Origin: Jannaschia sp. S6380
GTDB lineage: Bacteria > Pseudomonadota > Alphaproteobacteria > Rhodobacterales > Rhodobacteraceae
Direction: 5' to 3'
Length of the DNA: 64,000 nucleotides
Assembly (NCBI RefSeq): GCF_023015695.1
Contig: NZ_JALKAS010000002.1
Span: 826,501-890,500 of the forward strand
The notes beneath the pieces were generated by a model. That model was not told where the DNA came from, did not search any database, and saw nothing but the letters and a program-made list of their open reading frames with translations. The translations under genes and the position numbers were made by a program. Positions 35,715 through 47,657 of the stretch are shown piece after piece (position 1 is the first letter of the stretch; each line of letters begins with the position of its first letter).

Positions 35715-36899
35715 ATGAGCAGTCGCGAGACATATTCCTTCACCTCCGAATCCGTTTCGGAGGGGCACCCGGACAAGGTGTGCGACCGCATCTCGGACGC
35801 CATCCTGGACGCGCTGATCGCCGAGGAGCCGGAAGCGCGCGTCGCCTGCGAGACCTTCGCGACGACGAACCGCGTCGTGATCGGCGGCGAGGTCGGGCTG
35901 GCCGACCAGGCGAAGCTGGCGGACTACATGGGCCGGATAGAGCAGATCACGAAGGCCTGCATTCGGGACATCGGGTATGAACAGGACAAGTTCCACCACG
36001 AGACGGTGGAGGTGACCAACCTTCTGCACGAACAGTCCGCCCATATCGCAAAGGGCGTCGATGCCGATGCCGGCAAGGACGAGGGGGCGGGCGATCAGGG
36101 CATCATGTTCGGCTATGCCTGCAGCGAGACGCCTGAACTGATGCCGGCGCCGATCCTTTATTCCCACGCGATCCTTCGGCGACTGGCCGAGGTCCGCAAG
36201 GACGGCACCGAGCCGACGCTGCTGCCGGACGCCAAGTCGCAGCTGACCGTGCGCTACGAAGAAGGGCGCCCCGTGGCTGTGGATTCTATCGTGCTGTCCA
36301 CCCAGCATCGGCACGAAAGTCAGACGCAGGCCGATATCCGTGCGATCGTGGAGCCCTATATCCGCGAGGTGCTGCCCGATGGCTGGATCCATGACGGGAC
36401 GGAATGGTGGGTCAATCCGACCGGGATCTTCGTGATCGGCGGCCCGGACGGGGATGCCGGGCTGACCGGACGCAAGATCATCGTCGATACCTATGGCGGC
36501 GCCGCCCCCCATGGCGGCGGCGCGTTTTCCGGCAAGGATCCGACCAAGGTCGACCGGTCGGCCGCCTATGCCGCCCGGTATCTTGCCAAGAACATCGTCG
36601 CGGCGGGCCTGGCCACGCGCGCGACGCTGCAGCTTTCCTACGCGATCGGCGTGGCGCAGCCGCTGTCGATCTATGTGGACGCGCACGGCACCGGCAAGGT
36701 CCCCGAGACCGCGATCGAGGCGGCCATCCGGCAGGTCATGGATCTGACCCCGCGTGGAATCCGCACGCATCTTGCGCTGAACCAGCCGATCTACGAACGG
36801 ACCGCGGCCTATGGTCATTTCGGCCGCGCGCCCGAAAGCGATGGTGGTTTTTCGTGGGAACGGACGGACCTGACCGAGGCGCTGACCAAGCACGTCTGA
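35715..36899 (+). CDS. metK: S-adenosylmethionine synthase
   Basis: A 394-residue SAM synthetase. The N-terminal [16 protein letters not shown], the middle [19 protein letters not shown] and the C-terminal region are all intact. It makes SAM from methionine and ATP. The ATG is eight bases after GGAGCA, which is part of the SAM/SAH riboswitch, so product feedback is expected at translation. It is convergent with ribD; the stops are six bases apart. Confidence 0.97.
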   Translation: MSSRETYSFTSESVSEGHPDKVCDRISDAILDALIAEEPEARVACETFATTNRVVIGGEVGLADQAKLADYMGRIEQITKACIRDIGYEQDKFHHETVEVTNLLHEQSAHIAKGVDADAGKDEGAGDQGIMFGYACSETPELMPAPILYSHAILRRLAEVRKDGTEPTLLPDAKSQLTVRYEEGRPVAVDSIVLSTQHRHESQTQADIRAIVEPYIREVLPDGWIHDGTEWWVNPTGIFVIGGPDGDAGLTGRKIIVDTYGGAAPHGGGAFSGKDPTKVDRSAAYAARYLAKNIVAAGLATRATLQLSYAIGVAQPLSIYVDAHGTGKVPETAIEAAIRQVMDLTPRGIRTHLALNQPIYERTAAYGHFGRAPESDGGFSWERTDLTEALTKHV

Positions 36900-36905
36900 C
36901 AACCG

Positions 36906-38009
36906 TCAGACTGCGATCCACCGATGCAGCAGATCGGGGCCGAGGCGTCGCGTCTCGGCCAGCTGCAGGCGCGGCGCTTCCGCCAGCGTCGACAGACCCA
37001 TCGCGCCGATGGCGGGAATGCCCTCGGCTCCGATCGCGGCGCCGGCGACATAGCAGTCCAGCCGGTCGACCAGCCCCGCCGACAGAAGCCCTGCGGCCAT
37101 CGTGCCGCCGCCTTCGCAGTAAACCCGCGTCAATCCGCGCGCGCCCAGTTCGGCCAGCGCCGCAACCAGGTCCAGCTGCCGACCCCCGTCGCCGGGAACA
37201 GCGATCAGGTTTACACCGTGGGCCTGCAGGCGGTCTCGCGCGGCCGCCGGGGCATCCTGGCCATGAAGGGCCCAGACCGGCGGCCCGCCCCGCGTCAGGG
37301 CAGAGGGCACCGGCAGACCCAGGCGTCGTGAAAGTACGATCCGTACCGGTTGGGGGCTATCTGCGCGTTTCTGGCCGAACCCGCGAACGGTCAATCGGGG
37401 GTCGTCGGCGCGGGCCGTTCCGGCACCCACCATGACAGCGTCATGCTGCGCCCGCTGCCCATGAACGTGCTGGCGCGCGGCGGGACCCGTGATCCACCTG
37501 CTTTCCCCGCTGGCCGTCGCGATGCGCCCGTCGAGCGTCGTGGCGAGCTTGAGCGTGACCATCGGGCGGCCCATGGTCACGCGCGTCAGAAATCCGTTTT
37601 GAAGCGTTCGGGCCGCGGCTTCTCTCATCCCCTCGACGATTTCGATGCCCGCGGCGTGAAGACGCGCGAGTCCGCGGCCATTCACCCTCGGGTCCGGGTC
37701 GCGCTGTGCGATGACGACGCGGGCGATCCCTGCATCGATCAGCGCATCGGTGCAGGGCGGCGTATGGCCATGATGCGCGCAGGGTTCGAGCGTGACATAC
37801 GCGGTCGCCCCGTGTGCGGTGGACCCGGCCTGTGCCAAGGCCATGGTTTCGGCGTGCGGTCGGCCGCCATCGGCGGTCCATCCCCGGCCCAGGACGATGC
37901 CGCCACTCTCGATCACGCAGCCCACGGCGGGGTTGGGCCAGACGCGACCGAGCCCCCGCGCCGCCAAGGTCAGCGCGTGGTCCATGAAGCGTCGATCCGG
38001 CAGGGTCAT
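36906..38009 (-). CDS. ribD: Bifunctional riboflavin biosynthesis deaminase/reductase RibD
   Basis: A 367-residue enzyme. The N-terminal deaminase domain holds zinc ligands His52 and Glu54 (PHAETMALA) and the [11 protein letters not shown] loop with Cys77 and Cys86. The reductase domain starts about residue 148 ([14 protein letters not shown]). It carries out two early steps of riboflavin synthesis. The ATG overlaps the nrdR stop (ATGA). The usual ribE, ribBA and ribH partners are not in the window. Confidence 0.95.
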   Translation of the reverse strand: MTLPDRRFMDHALTLAARGLGRVWPNPAVGCVIESGGIVLGRGWTADGGRPHAETMALAQAGSTAHGATAYVTLEPCAHHGHTPPCTDALIDAGIARVVIAQRDPDPRVNGRGLARLHAAGIEIVEGMREAAARTLQNGFLTRVTMGRPMVTLKLATTLDGRIATASGESRWITGPAARQHVHGQRAQHDAVMVGAGTARADDPRLTVRGFGQKRADSPQPVRIVLSRRLGLPVPSALTRGGPPVWALHGQDAPAAARDRLQAHGVNLIAVPGDGGRQLDLVAALAELGARGLTRVYCEGGGTMAAGLLSAGLVDRLDCYVAGAAIGAEGIPAIGAMGLSTLAEAPRLQLAETRRLGPDLLHRWIAV

Positions 38010-38467
38010 GTATCGTCGGGCGGGCGCAATTCGTGGACGAAATCCTCGAAATCGTCGGCGGCCTGGAAGTTCTTGTAGACGCTCGCGAACCGCACATAGG
38101 CGACGGTGTCGATGCGGGCCAGGCTCTCCATCACGATCTCGCCGATGGTGGTCGACTTGATATCGGTGTCGCCCATCGATTCCAGCCGCCGGACGATGCC
38201 CGAGATCATCTGATCGATGCGTTCCGGCTCGACCGGGCGTTTCTGCATCGAGATGCGGATCGACCGTTCGAGCTTGTCGCGGTCGAACTCCTCGCGCTTG
38301 CCCGAGGTCTTGATGACCACCAGATCGCGAAGCTGGACACGCTCATAGGTCGTGAACCGCCCGCCGCAAGAGGGGCAGAACCGTCGCCTTCGGATCGCGA
38401 CGTGATCTTCGGCGGGGCGGGAATCCTTGACCTGCGTGTCGACGTTTCCGCAGAAGGGGCAGCGCAT
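38006..38467 (-). CDS. nrdR: Transcriptional repressor NrdR
   Basis: A 153-residue regulator of ribonucleotide reductase genes. The zinc ribbon is at the N-terminus (CPFCG then FCPSCGGRF) and an ATP-cone domain fills residues 49-139. It binds NrdR boxes when dATP is high. The ribD start overlaps its stop. glyA is often next to nrdR in relatives, but here glyA is about 15 kb away. Confidence 0.95.
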   Translation of the reverse strand: MRCPFCGNVDTQVKDSRPAEDHVAIRRRRFCPSCGGRFTTYERVQLRDLVVIKTSGKREEFDRDKLERSIRISMQKRPVEPERIDQMISGIVRRLESMGDTDIKSTTIGEIVMESLARIDTVAYVRFASVYKNFQAADDFEDFVHELRPPDDT

Positions 38468-38565
38468 GAGGCGGTCTCCGGGGTTCGGACCCGCCAGATA
38501 TGGCCGACGGCTCCAGTCCTTGGTGCCGCATCACTCTGCCGCCCCAGCCGTGGTGTGGCAAGGCC

Positions 38566-38982
38566 CTAGCGGTCAGCGGCGAAATGCGCGGCGACGCTGC
38601 GGGTGTGCGGCCGGTCGCGATGTTCGACGAGGTAGAGGCCCTGCCACGTGCCCAGTCGCATCCGCCCGTCCAAGACCGGGATCTGCAAGCTGACGGGCAG
38701 CAGCATCGCCTTGATATGGCCGGGCATGTCGTCGGGCCCCTCGTAGGTATGGGTAAGATAGGCCATCGAAGGGTCCGTCGTGGGCGGCACGGTGCGGCGC
38801 AGCCATTCGGTCAGATCGACCTGCACCTCCGGGTCGGCGTTTTCCTGAATCAGCAGACTGGCGGAGGTGTGTCGGATCATCAGCGTCAGCAGGCCTGATG
38901 CCGCAGGCAACCAGGCCGCGACATCGGCGGTGAATTCCATCAGACCGGGGCCATGGGTGCGGATCTCGAACATGGTGTGCAT
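38566..38982 (-). CDS. yjbQ: YjbQ family protein (UPF0047)
   Basis: A 138-residue YjbQ fold protein. The conserved RHTSASLLIQENADP, HTYEGPDDMPGHIK and GTWQGLYLVEHR motifs are present. YjbQ is annotated as a secondary thiamine-phosphate synthase, but its main role is unclear. Two in-frame ATGs (38982 and 38973) are possible and neither has a strong ribosome site. Confidence 0.9.
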   Translation of the reverse strand: MHTMFEIRTHGPGLMEFTADVAAWLPAASGLLTLMIRHTSASLLIQENADPEVQVDLTEWLRRTVPPTTDPSMAYLTHTYEGPDDMPGHIKAMLLPVSLQIPVLDGRMRLGTWQGLYLVEHRDRPHTRSVAAHFAADR

Positions 38983-39189
38983 CAGGCGAACAAGTTGAGG
39001 AGTCGCCTGTCAAGCGGGTCCATCGCGACGCACGTGGCGAAGATAGAATCTACGGCGTTTTCCATCTCGGCAGGACTAGCGCGATCCCTGTCTGCCGGAC
39101 AGATGCCGCGTTGGCTGGCGTCCAGCGTTCTTGACGCTACGGCAACGTCCTGTGCAGTCTAAGAGAACCGGTTTTATAGGAGAGACCCC

Positions 39190-39393
39190 ATGTCCATCGC
39201 CCGCGTAACCGAGATTTCCGCCACCTCGACGCAGAGCTTCGACGACGCCGTGGCCAAGGGCGTCGCCCGCGCGAACGAGACGCTGCGCAACGTTCAGAGT
39301 GCCTGGGTGAAGGAGCAATATGTCCGCGTCACCGACGGCAAGGTCGACCACTATCAGGTCAACATGATGGTGACGTTCATCCTGGAGGACTGA
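39190..39393 (+). CDS. Dodecin family flavin-binding protein
   Basis: A 67-residue dodecin. The conserved Trp39 (NVQSAWVKEQ) stacks on flavin and Gln56 lies in VDHYQVNMMVTF. Dodecins form twelve-subunit shells that store or protect flavin. The ATG at 39190 is preceded by TAGGAGAG. A hairpin follows the stop at 39406-39432. Confidence 0.93.
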   Translation: MSIARVTEISATSTQSFDDAVAKGVARANETLRNVQSAWVKEQYVRVTDGKVDHYQVNMMVTFILED

Positions 39394-39405
39394 GGCCGGA
39401 TGTCA

Positions 39406-39432
39406 CGGCGCCGCGGGAAACCCGCGCCGCCG
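39406..39432 (+). terminator. Stem-loop after dodecin
   Basis: Twelve-base arms CGGCGCCGCGGG and CCCGCGCCGCCG with one internal mismatch close an AAA loop. It lies 13 bases after the stop. No U run. Confidence 0.6.
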
Positions 39433-39484
39433 GTTCGTCGTTGGCCCTTCCCAAGGAAACGATAACCGGGAAGGAGCAATCCTC

Positions 39485-39697
39485 ATGACCATTCGCAAGG
39501 ACGACGATCGGCCGCTGCGCGACCGCGCCGCCACGCCACAGGGCGAAAGCCTTGGAACCGTGCCTGTCGCGCCGTCGCCCGCACGTGGGACGACGCATGA
39601 TCCGAATTCGGTCACGACCGGCACCCCGGAGGAGCCGACGCGCGATGTCTATCCGCCCAAGGGCGAAGACGAAACGCACGAGAAATCGCGGAAATAG
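39485..39697 (+). CDS. Small disordered hypothetical protein
   Basis: A 70-residue, hydrophilic protein, rich in Asp, Arg, Thr and Pro, with no membrane segment and no known domain. It ends KGEDETHEKSRK. The ATG has AAGGAG eight bases upstream, the strongest reason to believe it is translated. It lies between dodecin and the convergent rpoD. The function is unknown. Confidence 0.55.
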   Translation: MTIRKDDDRPLRDRAATPQGESLGTVPVAPSPARGTTHDPNSVTTGTPEEPTRDVYPPKGEDETHEKSRK

Positions 39698-39733
39698 GAC
39701 GGCACCCCGACGCGATCCGGGTCCCTGTCGTTG

Positions 39734-41731
<1,998 letters not shown>

Positions 41732-41750
41732 CGCCGCGCTCCGTTCAGGG

Positions 41751-41818
41751 AGTGATTCTTCGGGGTCGCTCGGTCGAATCACTAGCGCGAATCGCCAGGG
41801 GCCGCACCCCGAATCACT
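41751..41818. repeat. GAATCACT repeats at the dnaG-rpoD junction
   Basis: AGTGATTC at 41751-41758 and GAATCACT at 41776-41783 form an eight-base-pair hairpin with a 17-base loop. A second GAATCACT at 41811-41818 overlaps the dnaG stop. Three copies in 68 bases suggest a processing or attenuation site, or a regulator-binding site, between dnaG and rpoD. Confidence 0.5.
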
Positions 41819-43757
41819 TTCTCTTCGTCTTTTCCCAGACCTTCGTGTCCAGAAGGCCTTGCAGGTATTCCGACAGCCCGGCCTCGTCGGCATCGGTTGC
41901 CTCATCCGCACGCGACGCGCGCTGTGCCGCATCGCGTCGGCGGGCCGCCTGCACCAGACGCCAGGTCATCGCCTCATCCGCGCCTTCGGCGAAGTCCTCC
42001 ATCGCCTCGCGGGCTTCTCGGTTCGCACCGTGTCGGGCGGCCAGTTTCGTCCACGCGTCCAGAATGCAGACCCGCGCGCCATGCAGGTCCGACCGGACGA
42101 CGGGCGAGATGCGGACATGGCGCTGCGCAAGCACGAGTTCAAGTGCCTCCGCACCGATCCTCTCCGCAACCGTTTCCCGGGTCTCGGCGCTCGAGGATCC
42201 CGGATCGACGTCAAGCAGCGCCGTCGCGAGCCGCCCGAGTTCGGGGCGGGACCAGTCCGCCAGCTCGATCCGGTCCCGCATCTCGGCGATCAGTGCGGGA
42301 TGCGTCACCAAGCCGGCCAGCACGACCTGTTCAAGCACCGCATCCCCGTCGAACTGGCCCGAAGCCAGACCGGAAGCGCGCGCCGTCGCACTCGCGCCCG
42401 CCGGCGCCTGCCACCGGCGTCCCGGAACGAAGGGTCGGTCGGACGTGCGGGGCCCGTCGGGCCGCCGGGGCGGCACGCCGAACAAGTCGCCGCGCAGGCG
42501 TGCGATCTCGTCGCCATAGTGCCGCCGAAGGCTGGGGTCCGCGATCCGTCGCAGCACCGCGCGCAGGTCGCGGTCCAGCATCGCGCGACGTTCGGGGCTG
42601 TCGAAGCTTCGATCGCCGGTCTCGCGCTGCCATAGCAGCGAAATCATCGGCCGGGCGGCATCCAGCACCTCCTGCATGGCGGAGGCGCCCTTGTCGCGGA
42701 TCAGATCGTCCGGGTCGCAGCCTTCCGGCAGGATGGCGAAGCGGAGCGATTGGCCCGCCTGCATCAAGGGTAGCGCCAGGTCCGCCACGCGCAGGCCGGC
42801 GCGCTGGCCCGCCGCGTCGCCGTCCAACGCGATCAGGGGCTCGGGGGAGACGCGCCAGAGCATCTGCAACTGCCGCTCCGTCACCGCCGTGCCGAGCGGG
42901 GCGACGCACGCCTCGAACCCCGCCTGGTTCAGGGCGATCACGTCCATGTATCCTTCGGCCACGATCAACGGCTGCCCCTTGCCGGCCGCGGTCCGCGCGG
43001 GGCCGAGATTGTAAAGGTTCGCGCCCTTGTCGAACAAAGCCGTCTCGGGGGAATTGAGGTATTTTGCCTTGGCGTTCGGGTTCATCGCCCGGCCGCCGAA
43101 GCCGATGCACCGTCCACGGGCATCGCGGATCGGAAAAATGATGCGGTGGATGAACCGGTCGCGCGCGGGGCGGCCATCCTCCGCGGCAACGGCCAGGCCC
43201 GCACCTTCCAGCAGGTCGAACGGGATGCCCTTGGCGGCCATGTCGCGCAGAAAGGCGTCCGACGCATCCGGGGCGAACCCGATCTCGAACCGCTCCTGCG
43301 TCTGCCGGGAAAGGCCGCGGCCGTCGAGGTATTCGCGGGCATGCGATCCGGCGCCGGTCTGAAGCTGCAGACGGAACCATCGTACCGCCTCCTCCGTCAC
43401 CTCGGCCAGGCGGGTGCGGAGATCGGCCGTCTGGGCGGCGCGCGGGTCTCGTTCGGGCATCCCCATCCCGGCCTCGGCGGCCAGGATTTCGACGGCTTCC
43501 ATGAAACCGACATTCTCGGTTTCCTGGACGAAACCGAACAGGTTGCCCTTCGCCTGGCAGCCGAAGCAGTAGTAGAACCCCTTCCGGTCATCGACGTGGA
43601 AGCTGGCCGTCTTTTCCTGATGAAAGGGGCAGGGGGCCCACCAATCGCCCTTGGACTGATTGGTTTTCTTCATGTCCCAGGTCACCTTGCGGCCGACCAC
43701 CTGCGACAGGCTCAGCCTGTTGCGAAGATCGTCGAGGAAACTGTCGGGCAGGCGCAT
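41814..43757 (-). CDS. dnaG: DNA primase DnaG
   Basis: A 647-residue primase. The N-terminal zinc finger is CHC2 type with Cys43, His46, Cys64 and Cys67. The catalytic TOPRIM domain shows [10 protein letters not shown] and [14 protein letters not shown] helicase-binding C-terminal domain ends the protein. The ATG at 43757 ([15 protein letters not shown]) is the family start. It forms the macromolecular-synthesis pair with rpoD; rpsU is not present. Confidence 0.96.
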   Translation of the reverse strand: MRLPDSFLDDLRNRLSLSQVVGRKVTWDMKKTNQSKGDWWAPCPFHQEKTASFHVDDRKGFYYCFGCQAKGNLFGFVQETENVGFMEAVEILAAEAGMGMPERDPRAAQTADLRTRLAEVTEEAVRWFRLQLQTGAGSHAREYLDGRGLSRQTQERFEIGFAPDASDAFLRDMAAKGIPFDLLEGAGLAVAAEDGRPARDRFIHRIIFPIRDARGRCIGFGGRAMNPNAKAKYLNSPETALFDKGANLYNLGPARTAAGKGQPLIVAEGYMDVIALNQAGFEACVAPLGTAVTERQLQMLWRVSPEPLIALDGDAAGQRAGLRVADLALPLMQAGQSLRFAILPEGCDPDDLIRDKGASAMQEVLDAARPMISLLWQRETGDRSFDSPERRAMLDRDLRAVLRRIADPSLRRHYGDEIARLRGDLFGVPPRRPDGPRTSDRPFVPGRRWQAPAGASATARASGLASGQFDGDAVLEQVVLAGLVTHPALIAEMRDRIELADWSRPELGRLATALLDVDPGSSSAETRETVAERIGAEALELVLAQRHVRISPVVRSDLHGARVCILDAWTKLAARHGANREAREAMEDFAEGADEAMTWRLVQAARRRDAAQRASRADEATDADEAGLSEYLQGLLDTKVWEKTKRK

Positions 43758-43857
43758 ATCCCGAATATCGGGGCCGTCGATGCCAGAGTCGAGAGGCGCC
43801 ATCATGATGCCATATCCAGAGCATCCGCATGTCGTGTATGTCCACGACCCTCGCGCC

Positions 43858-44295
43858 ATGAAAAATGATTCGATTTCCTACTTCTTCGCATCCGAGCACG
43901 GCGCCGTGACGGTCAATTGGGTCGTCCTGTCCGCCTCGGTCCTCGGCCTCGGCCTGCTCGTCACCGGCGTGGTGATCGGCGGGTCCGCCGGTACAACCGG
44001 ACAGTTCGTCGGCGCCATGACGTCCGATGAGACCCGGTTTCGGAACGCCAATTTCGGCCGCAGTCCCGCCGAAGTGGTTGCCGATATCGACCTCCAGGGA
44101 TCGTCCGATCGCTGGGCCGAACGCCGGCTCGACCGCGCAATGAACGACATGAGCGAGAACCAGCTGCGCAACCAGCAGCGGACATGGCGCAATCGCGCGG
44201 CCGATCCGGACTATTCGAACCCGGGGCGCGCGGCGGATCAGATCGCGGTCCTGAACGTCGCGATGGAAGCGCGGGGCGTCGATCCCCACCCGTGA
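43858..44295 (+). CDS. Orphan pilin-like protein (N5-W6 variant)
   Basis: A 145-residue protein whose N-terminus EHG-AVTVNWVVLSASVLGLGLL mirrors the pilin-like protein of the tad operon. The predicted cut site is after Gly15, giving Asn-Trp at mature positions 5 and 6. The C-terminal part is polar and helical (WAERRLDRAMNDMSENQLRN). It stands alone on the + strand between dnaG and the TadE/G operon. The start is uncertain: 43858 has a weak ribosome site, and an upstream ATG pair at 43804 has a better GAGAGG site and would add 18 residues. A minor-pilin role is inferred. Confidence 0.65.
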   Translation: MKNDSISYFFASEHGAVTVNWVVLSASVLGLGLLVTGVVIGGSAGTTGQFVGAMTSDETRFRNANFGRSPAEVVADIDLQGSSDRWAERRLDRAMNDMSENQLRNQQRTWRNRAADPDYSNPGRAADQIAVLNVAMEARGVDPHP

Positions 44296-44329
44296 CGGCG
44301 CTGCCGGTTCCGCGCGACCCCGGTAAATC

Positions 44330-44362
44330 AAAGGGACGGCCCGATCGACGGGCCGTCCCTTT
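44330..44362. terminator. Bidirectional terminator between the orphan pilin gene and the TadE operon
   Basis: A perfect 14-base-pair stem (AAAGGGACGGCCCG and complement) with an ATCGA loop, followed by TTTCT on the + side and preceded by AAATC on the other. It lies between convergent genes and can end transcripts from both sides. Confidence 0.9.
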
Positions 44363-44400
44363 CTCGTTCGTATTGCCCTGCCGAGGGCGCGGGCGCGGTG

Positions 44401-45021
44401 TCATGCCGAGTCGGGATCGGGGCCCTTTTCCTGGCATCCGATCGGCTGGGCGTTCGGATCGGGATCGGCGGTGAAGGGAATGCAACCGTGATAGCGCGGG
44501 CTGATCGGGATCATCACATCAATGATGCGATCATCCAGTCCGACCGAAAAGAACGGCGCATCGTATGTATAGCTCTCGACCAACACGACACGCTCGTTAT
44601 GGGACAAAGTCGGGATCTGGTTCAGGAAACCCTGCGCCCGGGCCGTAGTCATCCCCGGCTGCCCGTCGGACGCATAGGACCAGATCACCTCGATCCCGTC
44701 GTCGTTCCGCCGCACTTCGGTGAAGCGCATGTAGCTCTGATCTTCCGAGGAGGTGAGCGTCTCGAACACACGCTGCAACCCCTCGAGGTCGACGGGCGTG
44801 ATCGTGTCCGACTTCGTCTGACGGGTCACGAGGTCGGCGACGGCGTAGTTCGCCTTGTAGATCTGCGCCTCGCGCCGGTAGCCGTCGAAGAACTGGTAGC
44901 CCGACACATACATTGCGCAGAGCAGAGGAAGCATGATGGCGGCTTCGATGGACAGCGCGGCGTCGTCGCTCGCGATAAAATCGCGGGATCGGGCGGCGAT
45001 GCGGTTCAGGAAGGGTTTCAT
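44401..45021 (-). CDS. TadE-like pseudopilin (TadF position)
   Basis: A 206-residue protein with a TadE-type N-terminal helix: SDDA-ALSIEAAIMLPLL, where Glu26 sits at mature position 5 if cut before Ala22. The usual Gly before the cut site is replaced by Ala, which may slow processing. The remainder is periplasmic. It is the third gene of a tadG-tadE-tadE operon, nine bases after the second. It may act as a minor pilin or assembly factor. Confidence 0.8.
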   Translation of the reverse strand: MKPFLNRIAARSRDFIASDDAALSIEAAIMLPLLCAMYVSGYQFFDGYRREAQIYKANYAVADLVTRQTKSDTITPVDLEGLQRVFETLTSSEDQSYMRFTEVRRNDDGIEVIWSYASDGQPGMTTARAQGFLNQIPTLSHNERVVLVESYTYDAPFFSVGLDDRIIDVMIPISPRYHGCIPFTADPDPNAQPIGCQEKGPDPDSA

Positions 45022-45030
45022 CGGGTTTCC

Positions 45031-45660
45031 TCAGTTCGCTTCGACGACGAAGGCGGTCATCGTCACCATGCGGATCGTGCCGTCGTCGTCATTGACGAGG
45101 TTGGAGGCGAGCGTGCGGTTGATCGTGTTGATCGCCATCGGAAGCGCGGGGCGAACGGAGTAGCACGCGCGCAGCAGGATCAGCTTGCCGGTGCGGTCCG
45201 TTGCGAAAGCGGCACGCGGCGAGATCGAGGTGAGCTGGTTGACACAGGGCGCGTCCGAGTCGGGCAAGCTGTAGGCCGGGCGCTGGACCTCGGACAGTTC
45301 GACCAGAAGGTTCTCGTTGCAGTCGGGCAGAATCCGCGCGCGGTTGCAGATGCTGTTGCGGATCTGGTTCTGCGTCACGTTGCCCGGCGTATCCAGCCGC
45401 ACCTCGCGGACGGCGATGTCGACGGCGCGCTCCAGCATGACCTGGCGGATCAGCAGCAGCGACGAGTCGAAGCTGGAGATGAACACCATGATGAATGCGG
45501 GCATCAGCAGCACAAATTCGACCGTTGCGGCGCCGCGTTCGCGCAAACGCGCGGACAGGCCGGCGGCGCGGTCGAGCCGGCCGATCGTCCGGTCGGCGAG
45601 GCCGGTCCAGGCCCGCGCCAGACGGCGCGGACCCGGATCGAGGTTGCGGAAGCGGATCAC
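45031..45660 (-). CDS. tadE: TadE family pseudopilin
   Basis: A 209-residue protein with the TadE motif ERG-AATVEFVLLMPAF, where Gly43 precedes the cut and Glu48 is the classical E5. The long leader before it is typical of this group. The C-terminal part has Cys at several positions (RNSICNRA, LPDCNEN, SDAPCV, LRACYS), suggesting periplasmic disulfides. The start is GTG at 45660, overlapping the tadG stop (GTGA). Confidence 0.83.
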   Translation of the reverse strand: MIRFRNLDPGPRRLARAWTGLADRTIGRLDRAAGLSARLRERGAATVEFVLLMPAFIMVFISSFDSSLLLIRQVMLERAVDIAVREVRLDTPGNVTQNQIRNSICNRARILPDCNENLLVELSEVQRPAYSLPDSDAPCVNQLTSISPRAAFATDRTGKLILLRACYSVRPALPMAINTINRTLASNLVNDDDGTIRMVTMTAFVVEAN

Positions 45661-47429
45661 TGGATGAGCCTCAGGCGGCTGACCGATGCCAGGATGTCGT
45701 CGAAGGCCGATTCGATATTCAGCGACGTGATATCGAAATACCTGGCGGCATGATCGGGACCTGCGCAATCGCGCATCGCGGCCTGGCCGGCAGGCGGGGC
45801 TTGGAACGCGATCGTGTAGATCACGATCTTATCGTTCGCCCGCGCCTCGGCGCAGATGTTCGACAGGTTGCGGTCGGCGCTGGTGCGGTTGTGGGTCTGT
45901 TCCCAACCCTTCGAGTAGTCGAGCCAGCTGGGCCACCAGCCCGATCCGTCCACGATATAGTAGCGGATGTAGCGCATCGACAGCGAGGAGTAGACATCGG
46001 CCCAGTCCAGGCGCACGGCGTTGTTGCCGCCATAGGGATGGTCGCGCCACTTGTTGATGTGGTCGATCCAGTACTTGCCCACGCGCGGCGACCAGACGGA
46101 GTAACGGATGCGATAGGCCCCGTTGCCCGTGTCATCGAACTGCGCGCGGCATTCCGAATAGGCGTAGCCTTCGGACTCGTCGGAGCAGTACTTGCTGCTC
46201 TTCCAGAAGCGGTTGCTGGTTACGCCGGTCTGGCGTGGCAAGGTGCCGGTGGCCCATCCGTTGCTGTTCGCACCGCGCGGCTCGCGGAAGACATAGATCG
46301 CCGACGGACCGCTCTTGCGATAGACGCCGTCGCCATCCTTCAGGTCCCATTGCTGGGTGTTCTCGCCGTCGGTCATCACGACCAGCACCTTGTGCGTGCC
46401 TTCGGTGCCGTAGTCGACCGGCCGTCCCACGAAGCTCGCGTCGACGCGCTGTGCCGCGGGGATGTCGGGCGAGTTGGCGAAGACCGACAGCTCGTCCTGC
46501 GAGGACGGATCGAGGAGCAGGGTGCCCCATTTCACGCCGAGGTCCACCGCAGTCCAGTTGCCGGCGCCGAGCCCGTCGATATGGGTGTGCAGGACATCGA
46601 CGTCGTTCGACCAGGGCAGGATGGCGCCATACTCGTTGCGCAGGCAATTCGGATTGCGGGTCAGACCCGTACGGTTGCCGGAGTTGCGGCTGGTGCGGAA
46701 ATCGAAATCGCCCATGCGCTGCAACTGCTCGCCAGGATCGAGATGCAGGCGGTTGAAACTTGCGTCGTCGAAGACCACGCAGTTGGACAGGTGATGTTCG
46801 TCCGTCAGGTCGAAGACGTTGCCCAGGACCGAACCCACGTTCACCCGGTCGTTATACGGCACCAACGAAATCGTGGTGAGTTCCTCGCGGCCCTCCAGCA
46901 GTTCGGCGACGAAATCCTTCGCGGCCGTGCGGAGCCTTTCGATCTTCGCGCCACCCATGGAGCCCGAGATGTCGACCACCAGCGAGAGTTCCAGCCTGGT
47001 GCGGACCTCGCGCGCCTCGGTCGAGATCGGCTGCACCAGTTCGTCGACCCCCAGGGCGTCCAGGAACAGACTGGCGGTCTTGCTGTCGCTTTCGACCTTC
47101 ACCCGCCGGTCGGAGCCGGTATTGGTCGCCGTCACCGTGACGCTGTCCTCGTCCAGACCGGCGGCGCGCAAGTAGTCGCGGACAACGGCCTCGCTCTCGC
47201 GCTCCTGGTCCAGACCGGCCGCCGCGAGGACGGCACGGTCGACAGCATATTGCAGTTCGGTGCGCTCGGCCTCGGATCGCATGATGTCCAGGGCGATCCC
47301 GCCCGCGAGCATCATGATGAAGAAGATGAACAGCCCGAAGATGGTGAGGCTGCCGTCTTCGGCGGTGCGGAAGCCGCGGATCATCCCTGGACGGGCGATG
47401 CGGCAGGTCAGGTCTTGTTGGCGTTTCAC
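45657..47429 (-). CDS. tadG: TadG-like protein with von Willebrand factor A domain
   Basis: A protein of about 590 residues. It has an N-terminal TadE/G membrane helix (EDGSLTIFGLFIFFIMMLAGG) and a large VWA domain with the MIDAS motif DISGSMGG near residues 153-160 and a later MTDGENTQQ. It is expected to be exported and anchored, with a metal-dependent adhesive domain outside the membrane. The start is uncertain: TTG at 47450, GTG at 47429 and ATG at 47384 are all in frame. GTG is a compromise. It starts the tadG-tadE-tadE operon. Confidence 0.85.
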   Translation of the reverse strand: MKRQQDLTCRIARPGMIRGFRTAEDGSLTIFGLFIFFIMMLAGGIALDIMRSEAERTELQYAVDRAVLAAAGLDQERESEAVVRDYLRAAGLDEDSVTVTATNTGSDRRVKVESDSKTASLFLDALGVDELVQPISTEAREVRTRLELSLVVDISGSMGGAKIERLRTAAKDFVAELLEGREELTTISLVPYNDRVNVGSVLGNVFDLTDEHHLSNCVVFDDASFNRLHLDPGEQLQRMGDFDFRTSRNSGNRTGLTRNPNCLRNEYGAILPWSNDVDVLHTHIDGLGAGNWTAVDLGVKWGTLLLDPSSQDELSVFANSPDIPAAQRVDASFVGRPVDYGTEGTHKVLVVMTDGENTQQWDLKDGDGVYRKSGPSAIYVFREPRGANSNGWATGTLPRQTGVTSNRFWKSSKYCSDESEGYAYSECRAQFDDTGNGAYRIRYSVWSPRVGKYWIDHINKWRDHPYGGNNAVRLDWADVYSSLSMRYIRYYIVDGSGWWPSWLDYSKGWEQTHNRTSADRNLSNICAEARANDKIVIYTIAFQAPPAGQAAMRDCAGPDHAARYFDITSLNIESAFDDILASVSRLRLIQ

Positions 47430-47657
47430 GGCAGATACCACGCGCTTCAATTACAGAATCAGTCAAAGCGACGGAGTGGTCGCGACGAATTCTATGCACG
47501 GCGAACGGGGTGCCTGACGGGCGCGAATAAGGTGAAAAGAAGGCACTGTTAACGGATCGATTACGCTGGATGACCGACGTGGGTGTCGTTTCGCGTATCA
47601 CGCGCTAGGATCGTCGCGAGGCGGTCCGGGCCGCTCCGACTGCAGGAGGAGACAGCG

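Noticed and set aside
43040..43060. A second copy of the GAGGTATTTT-like extragenic element
   Set aside because: It lies inside the dnaG coding sequence and lacks the GGCCAGA part, so it is a chance match.
47549..47566. CtrA-like TTAAC-ATTAC sequence upstream of gdhA
   Set aside because: The spacing is off by one from the TTAA-N7-TTAA consensus and the second half does not match.
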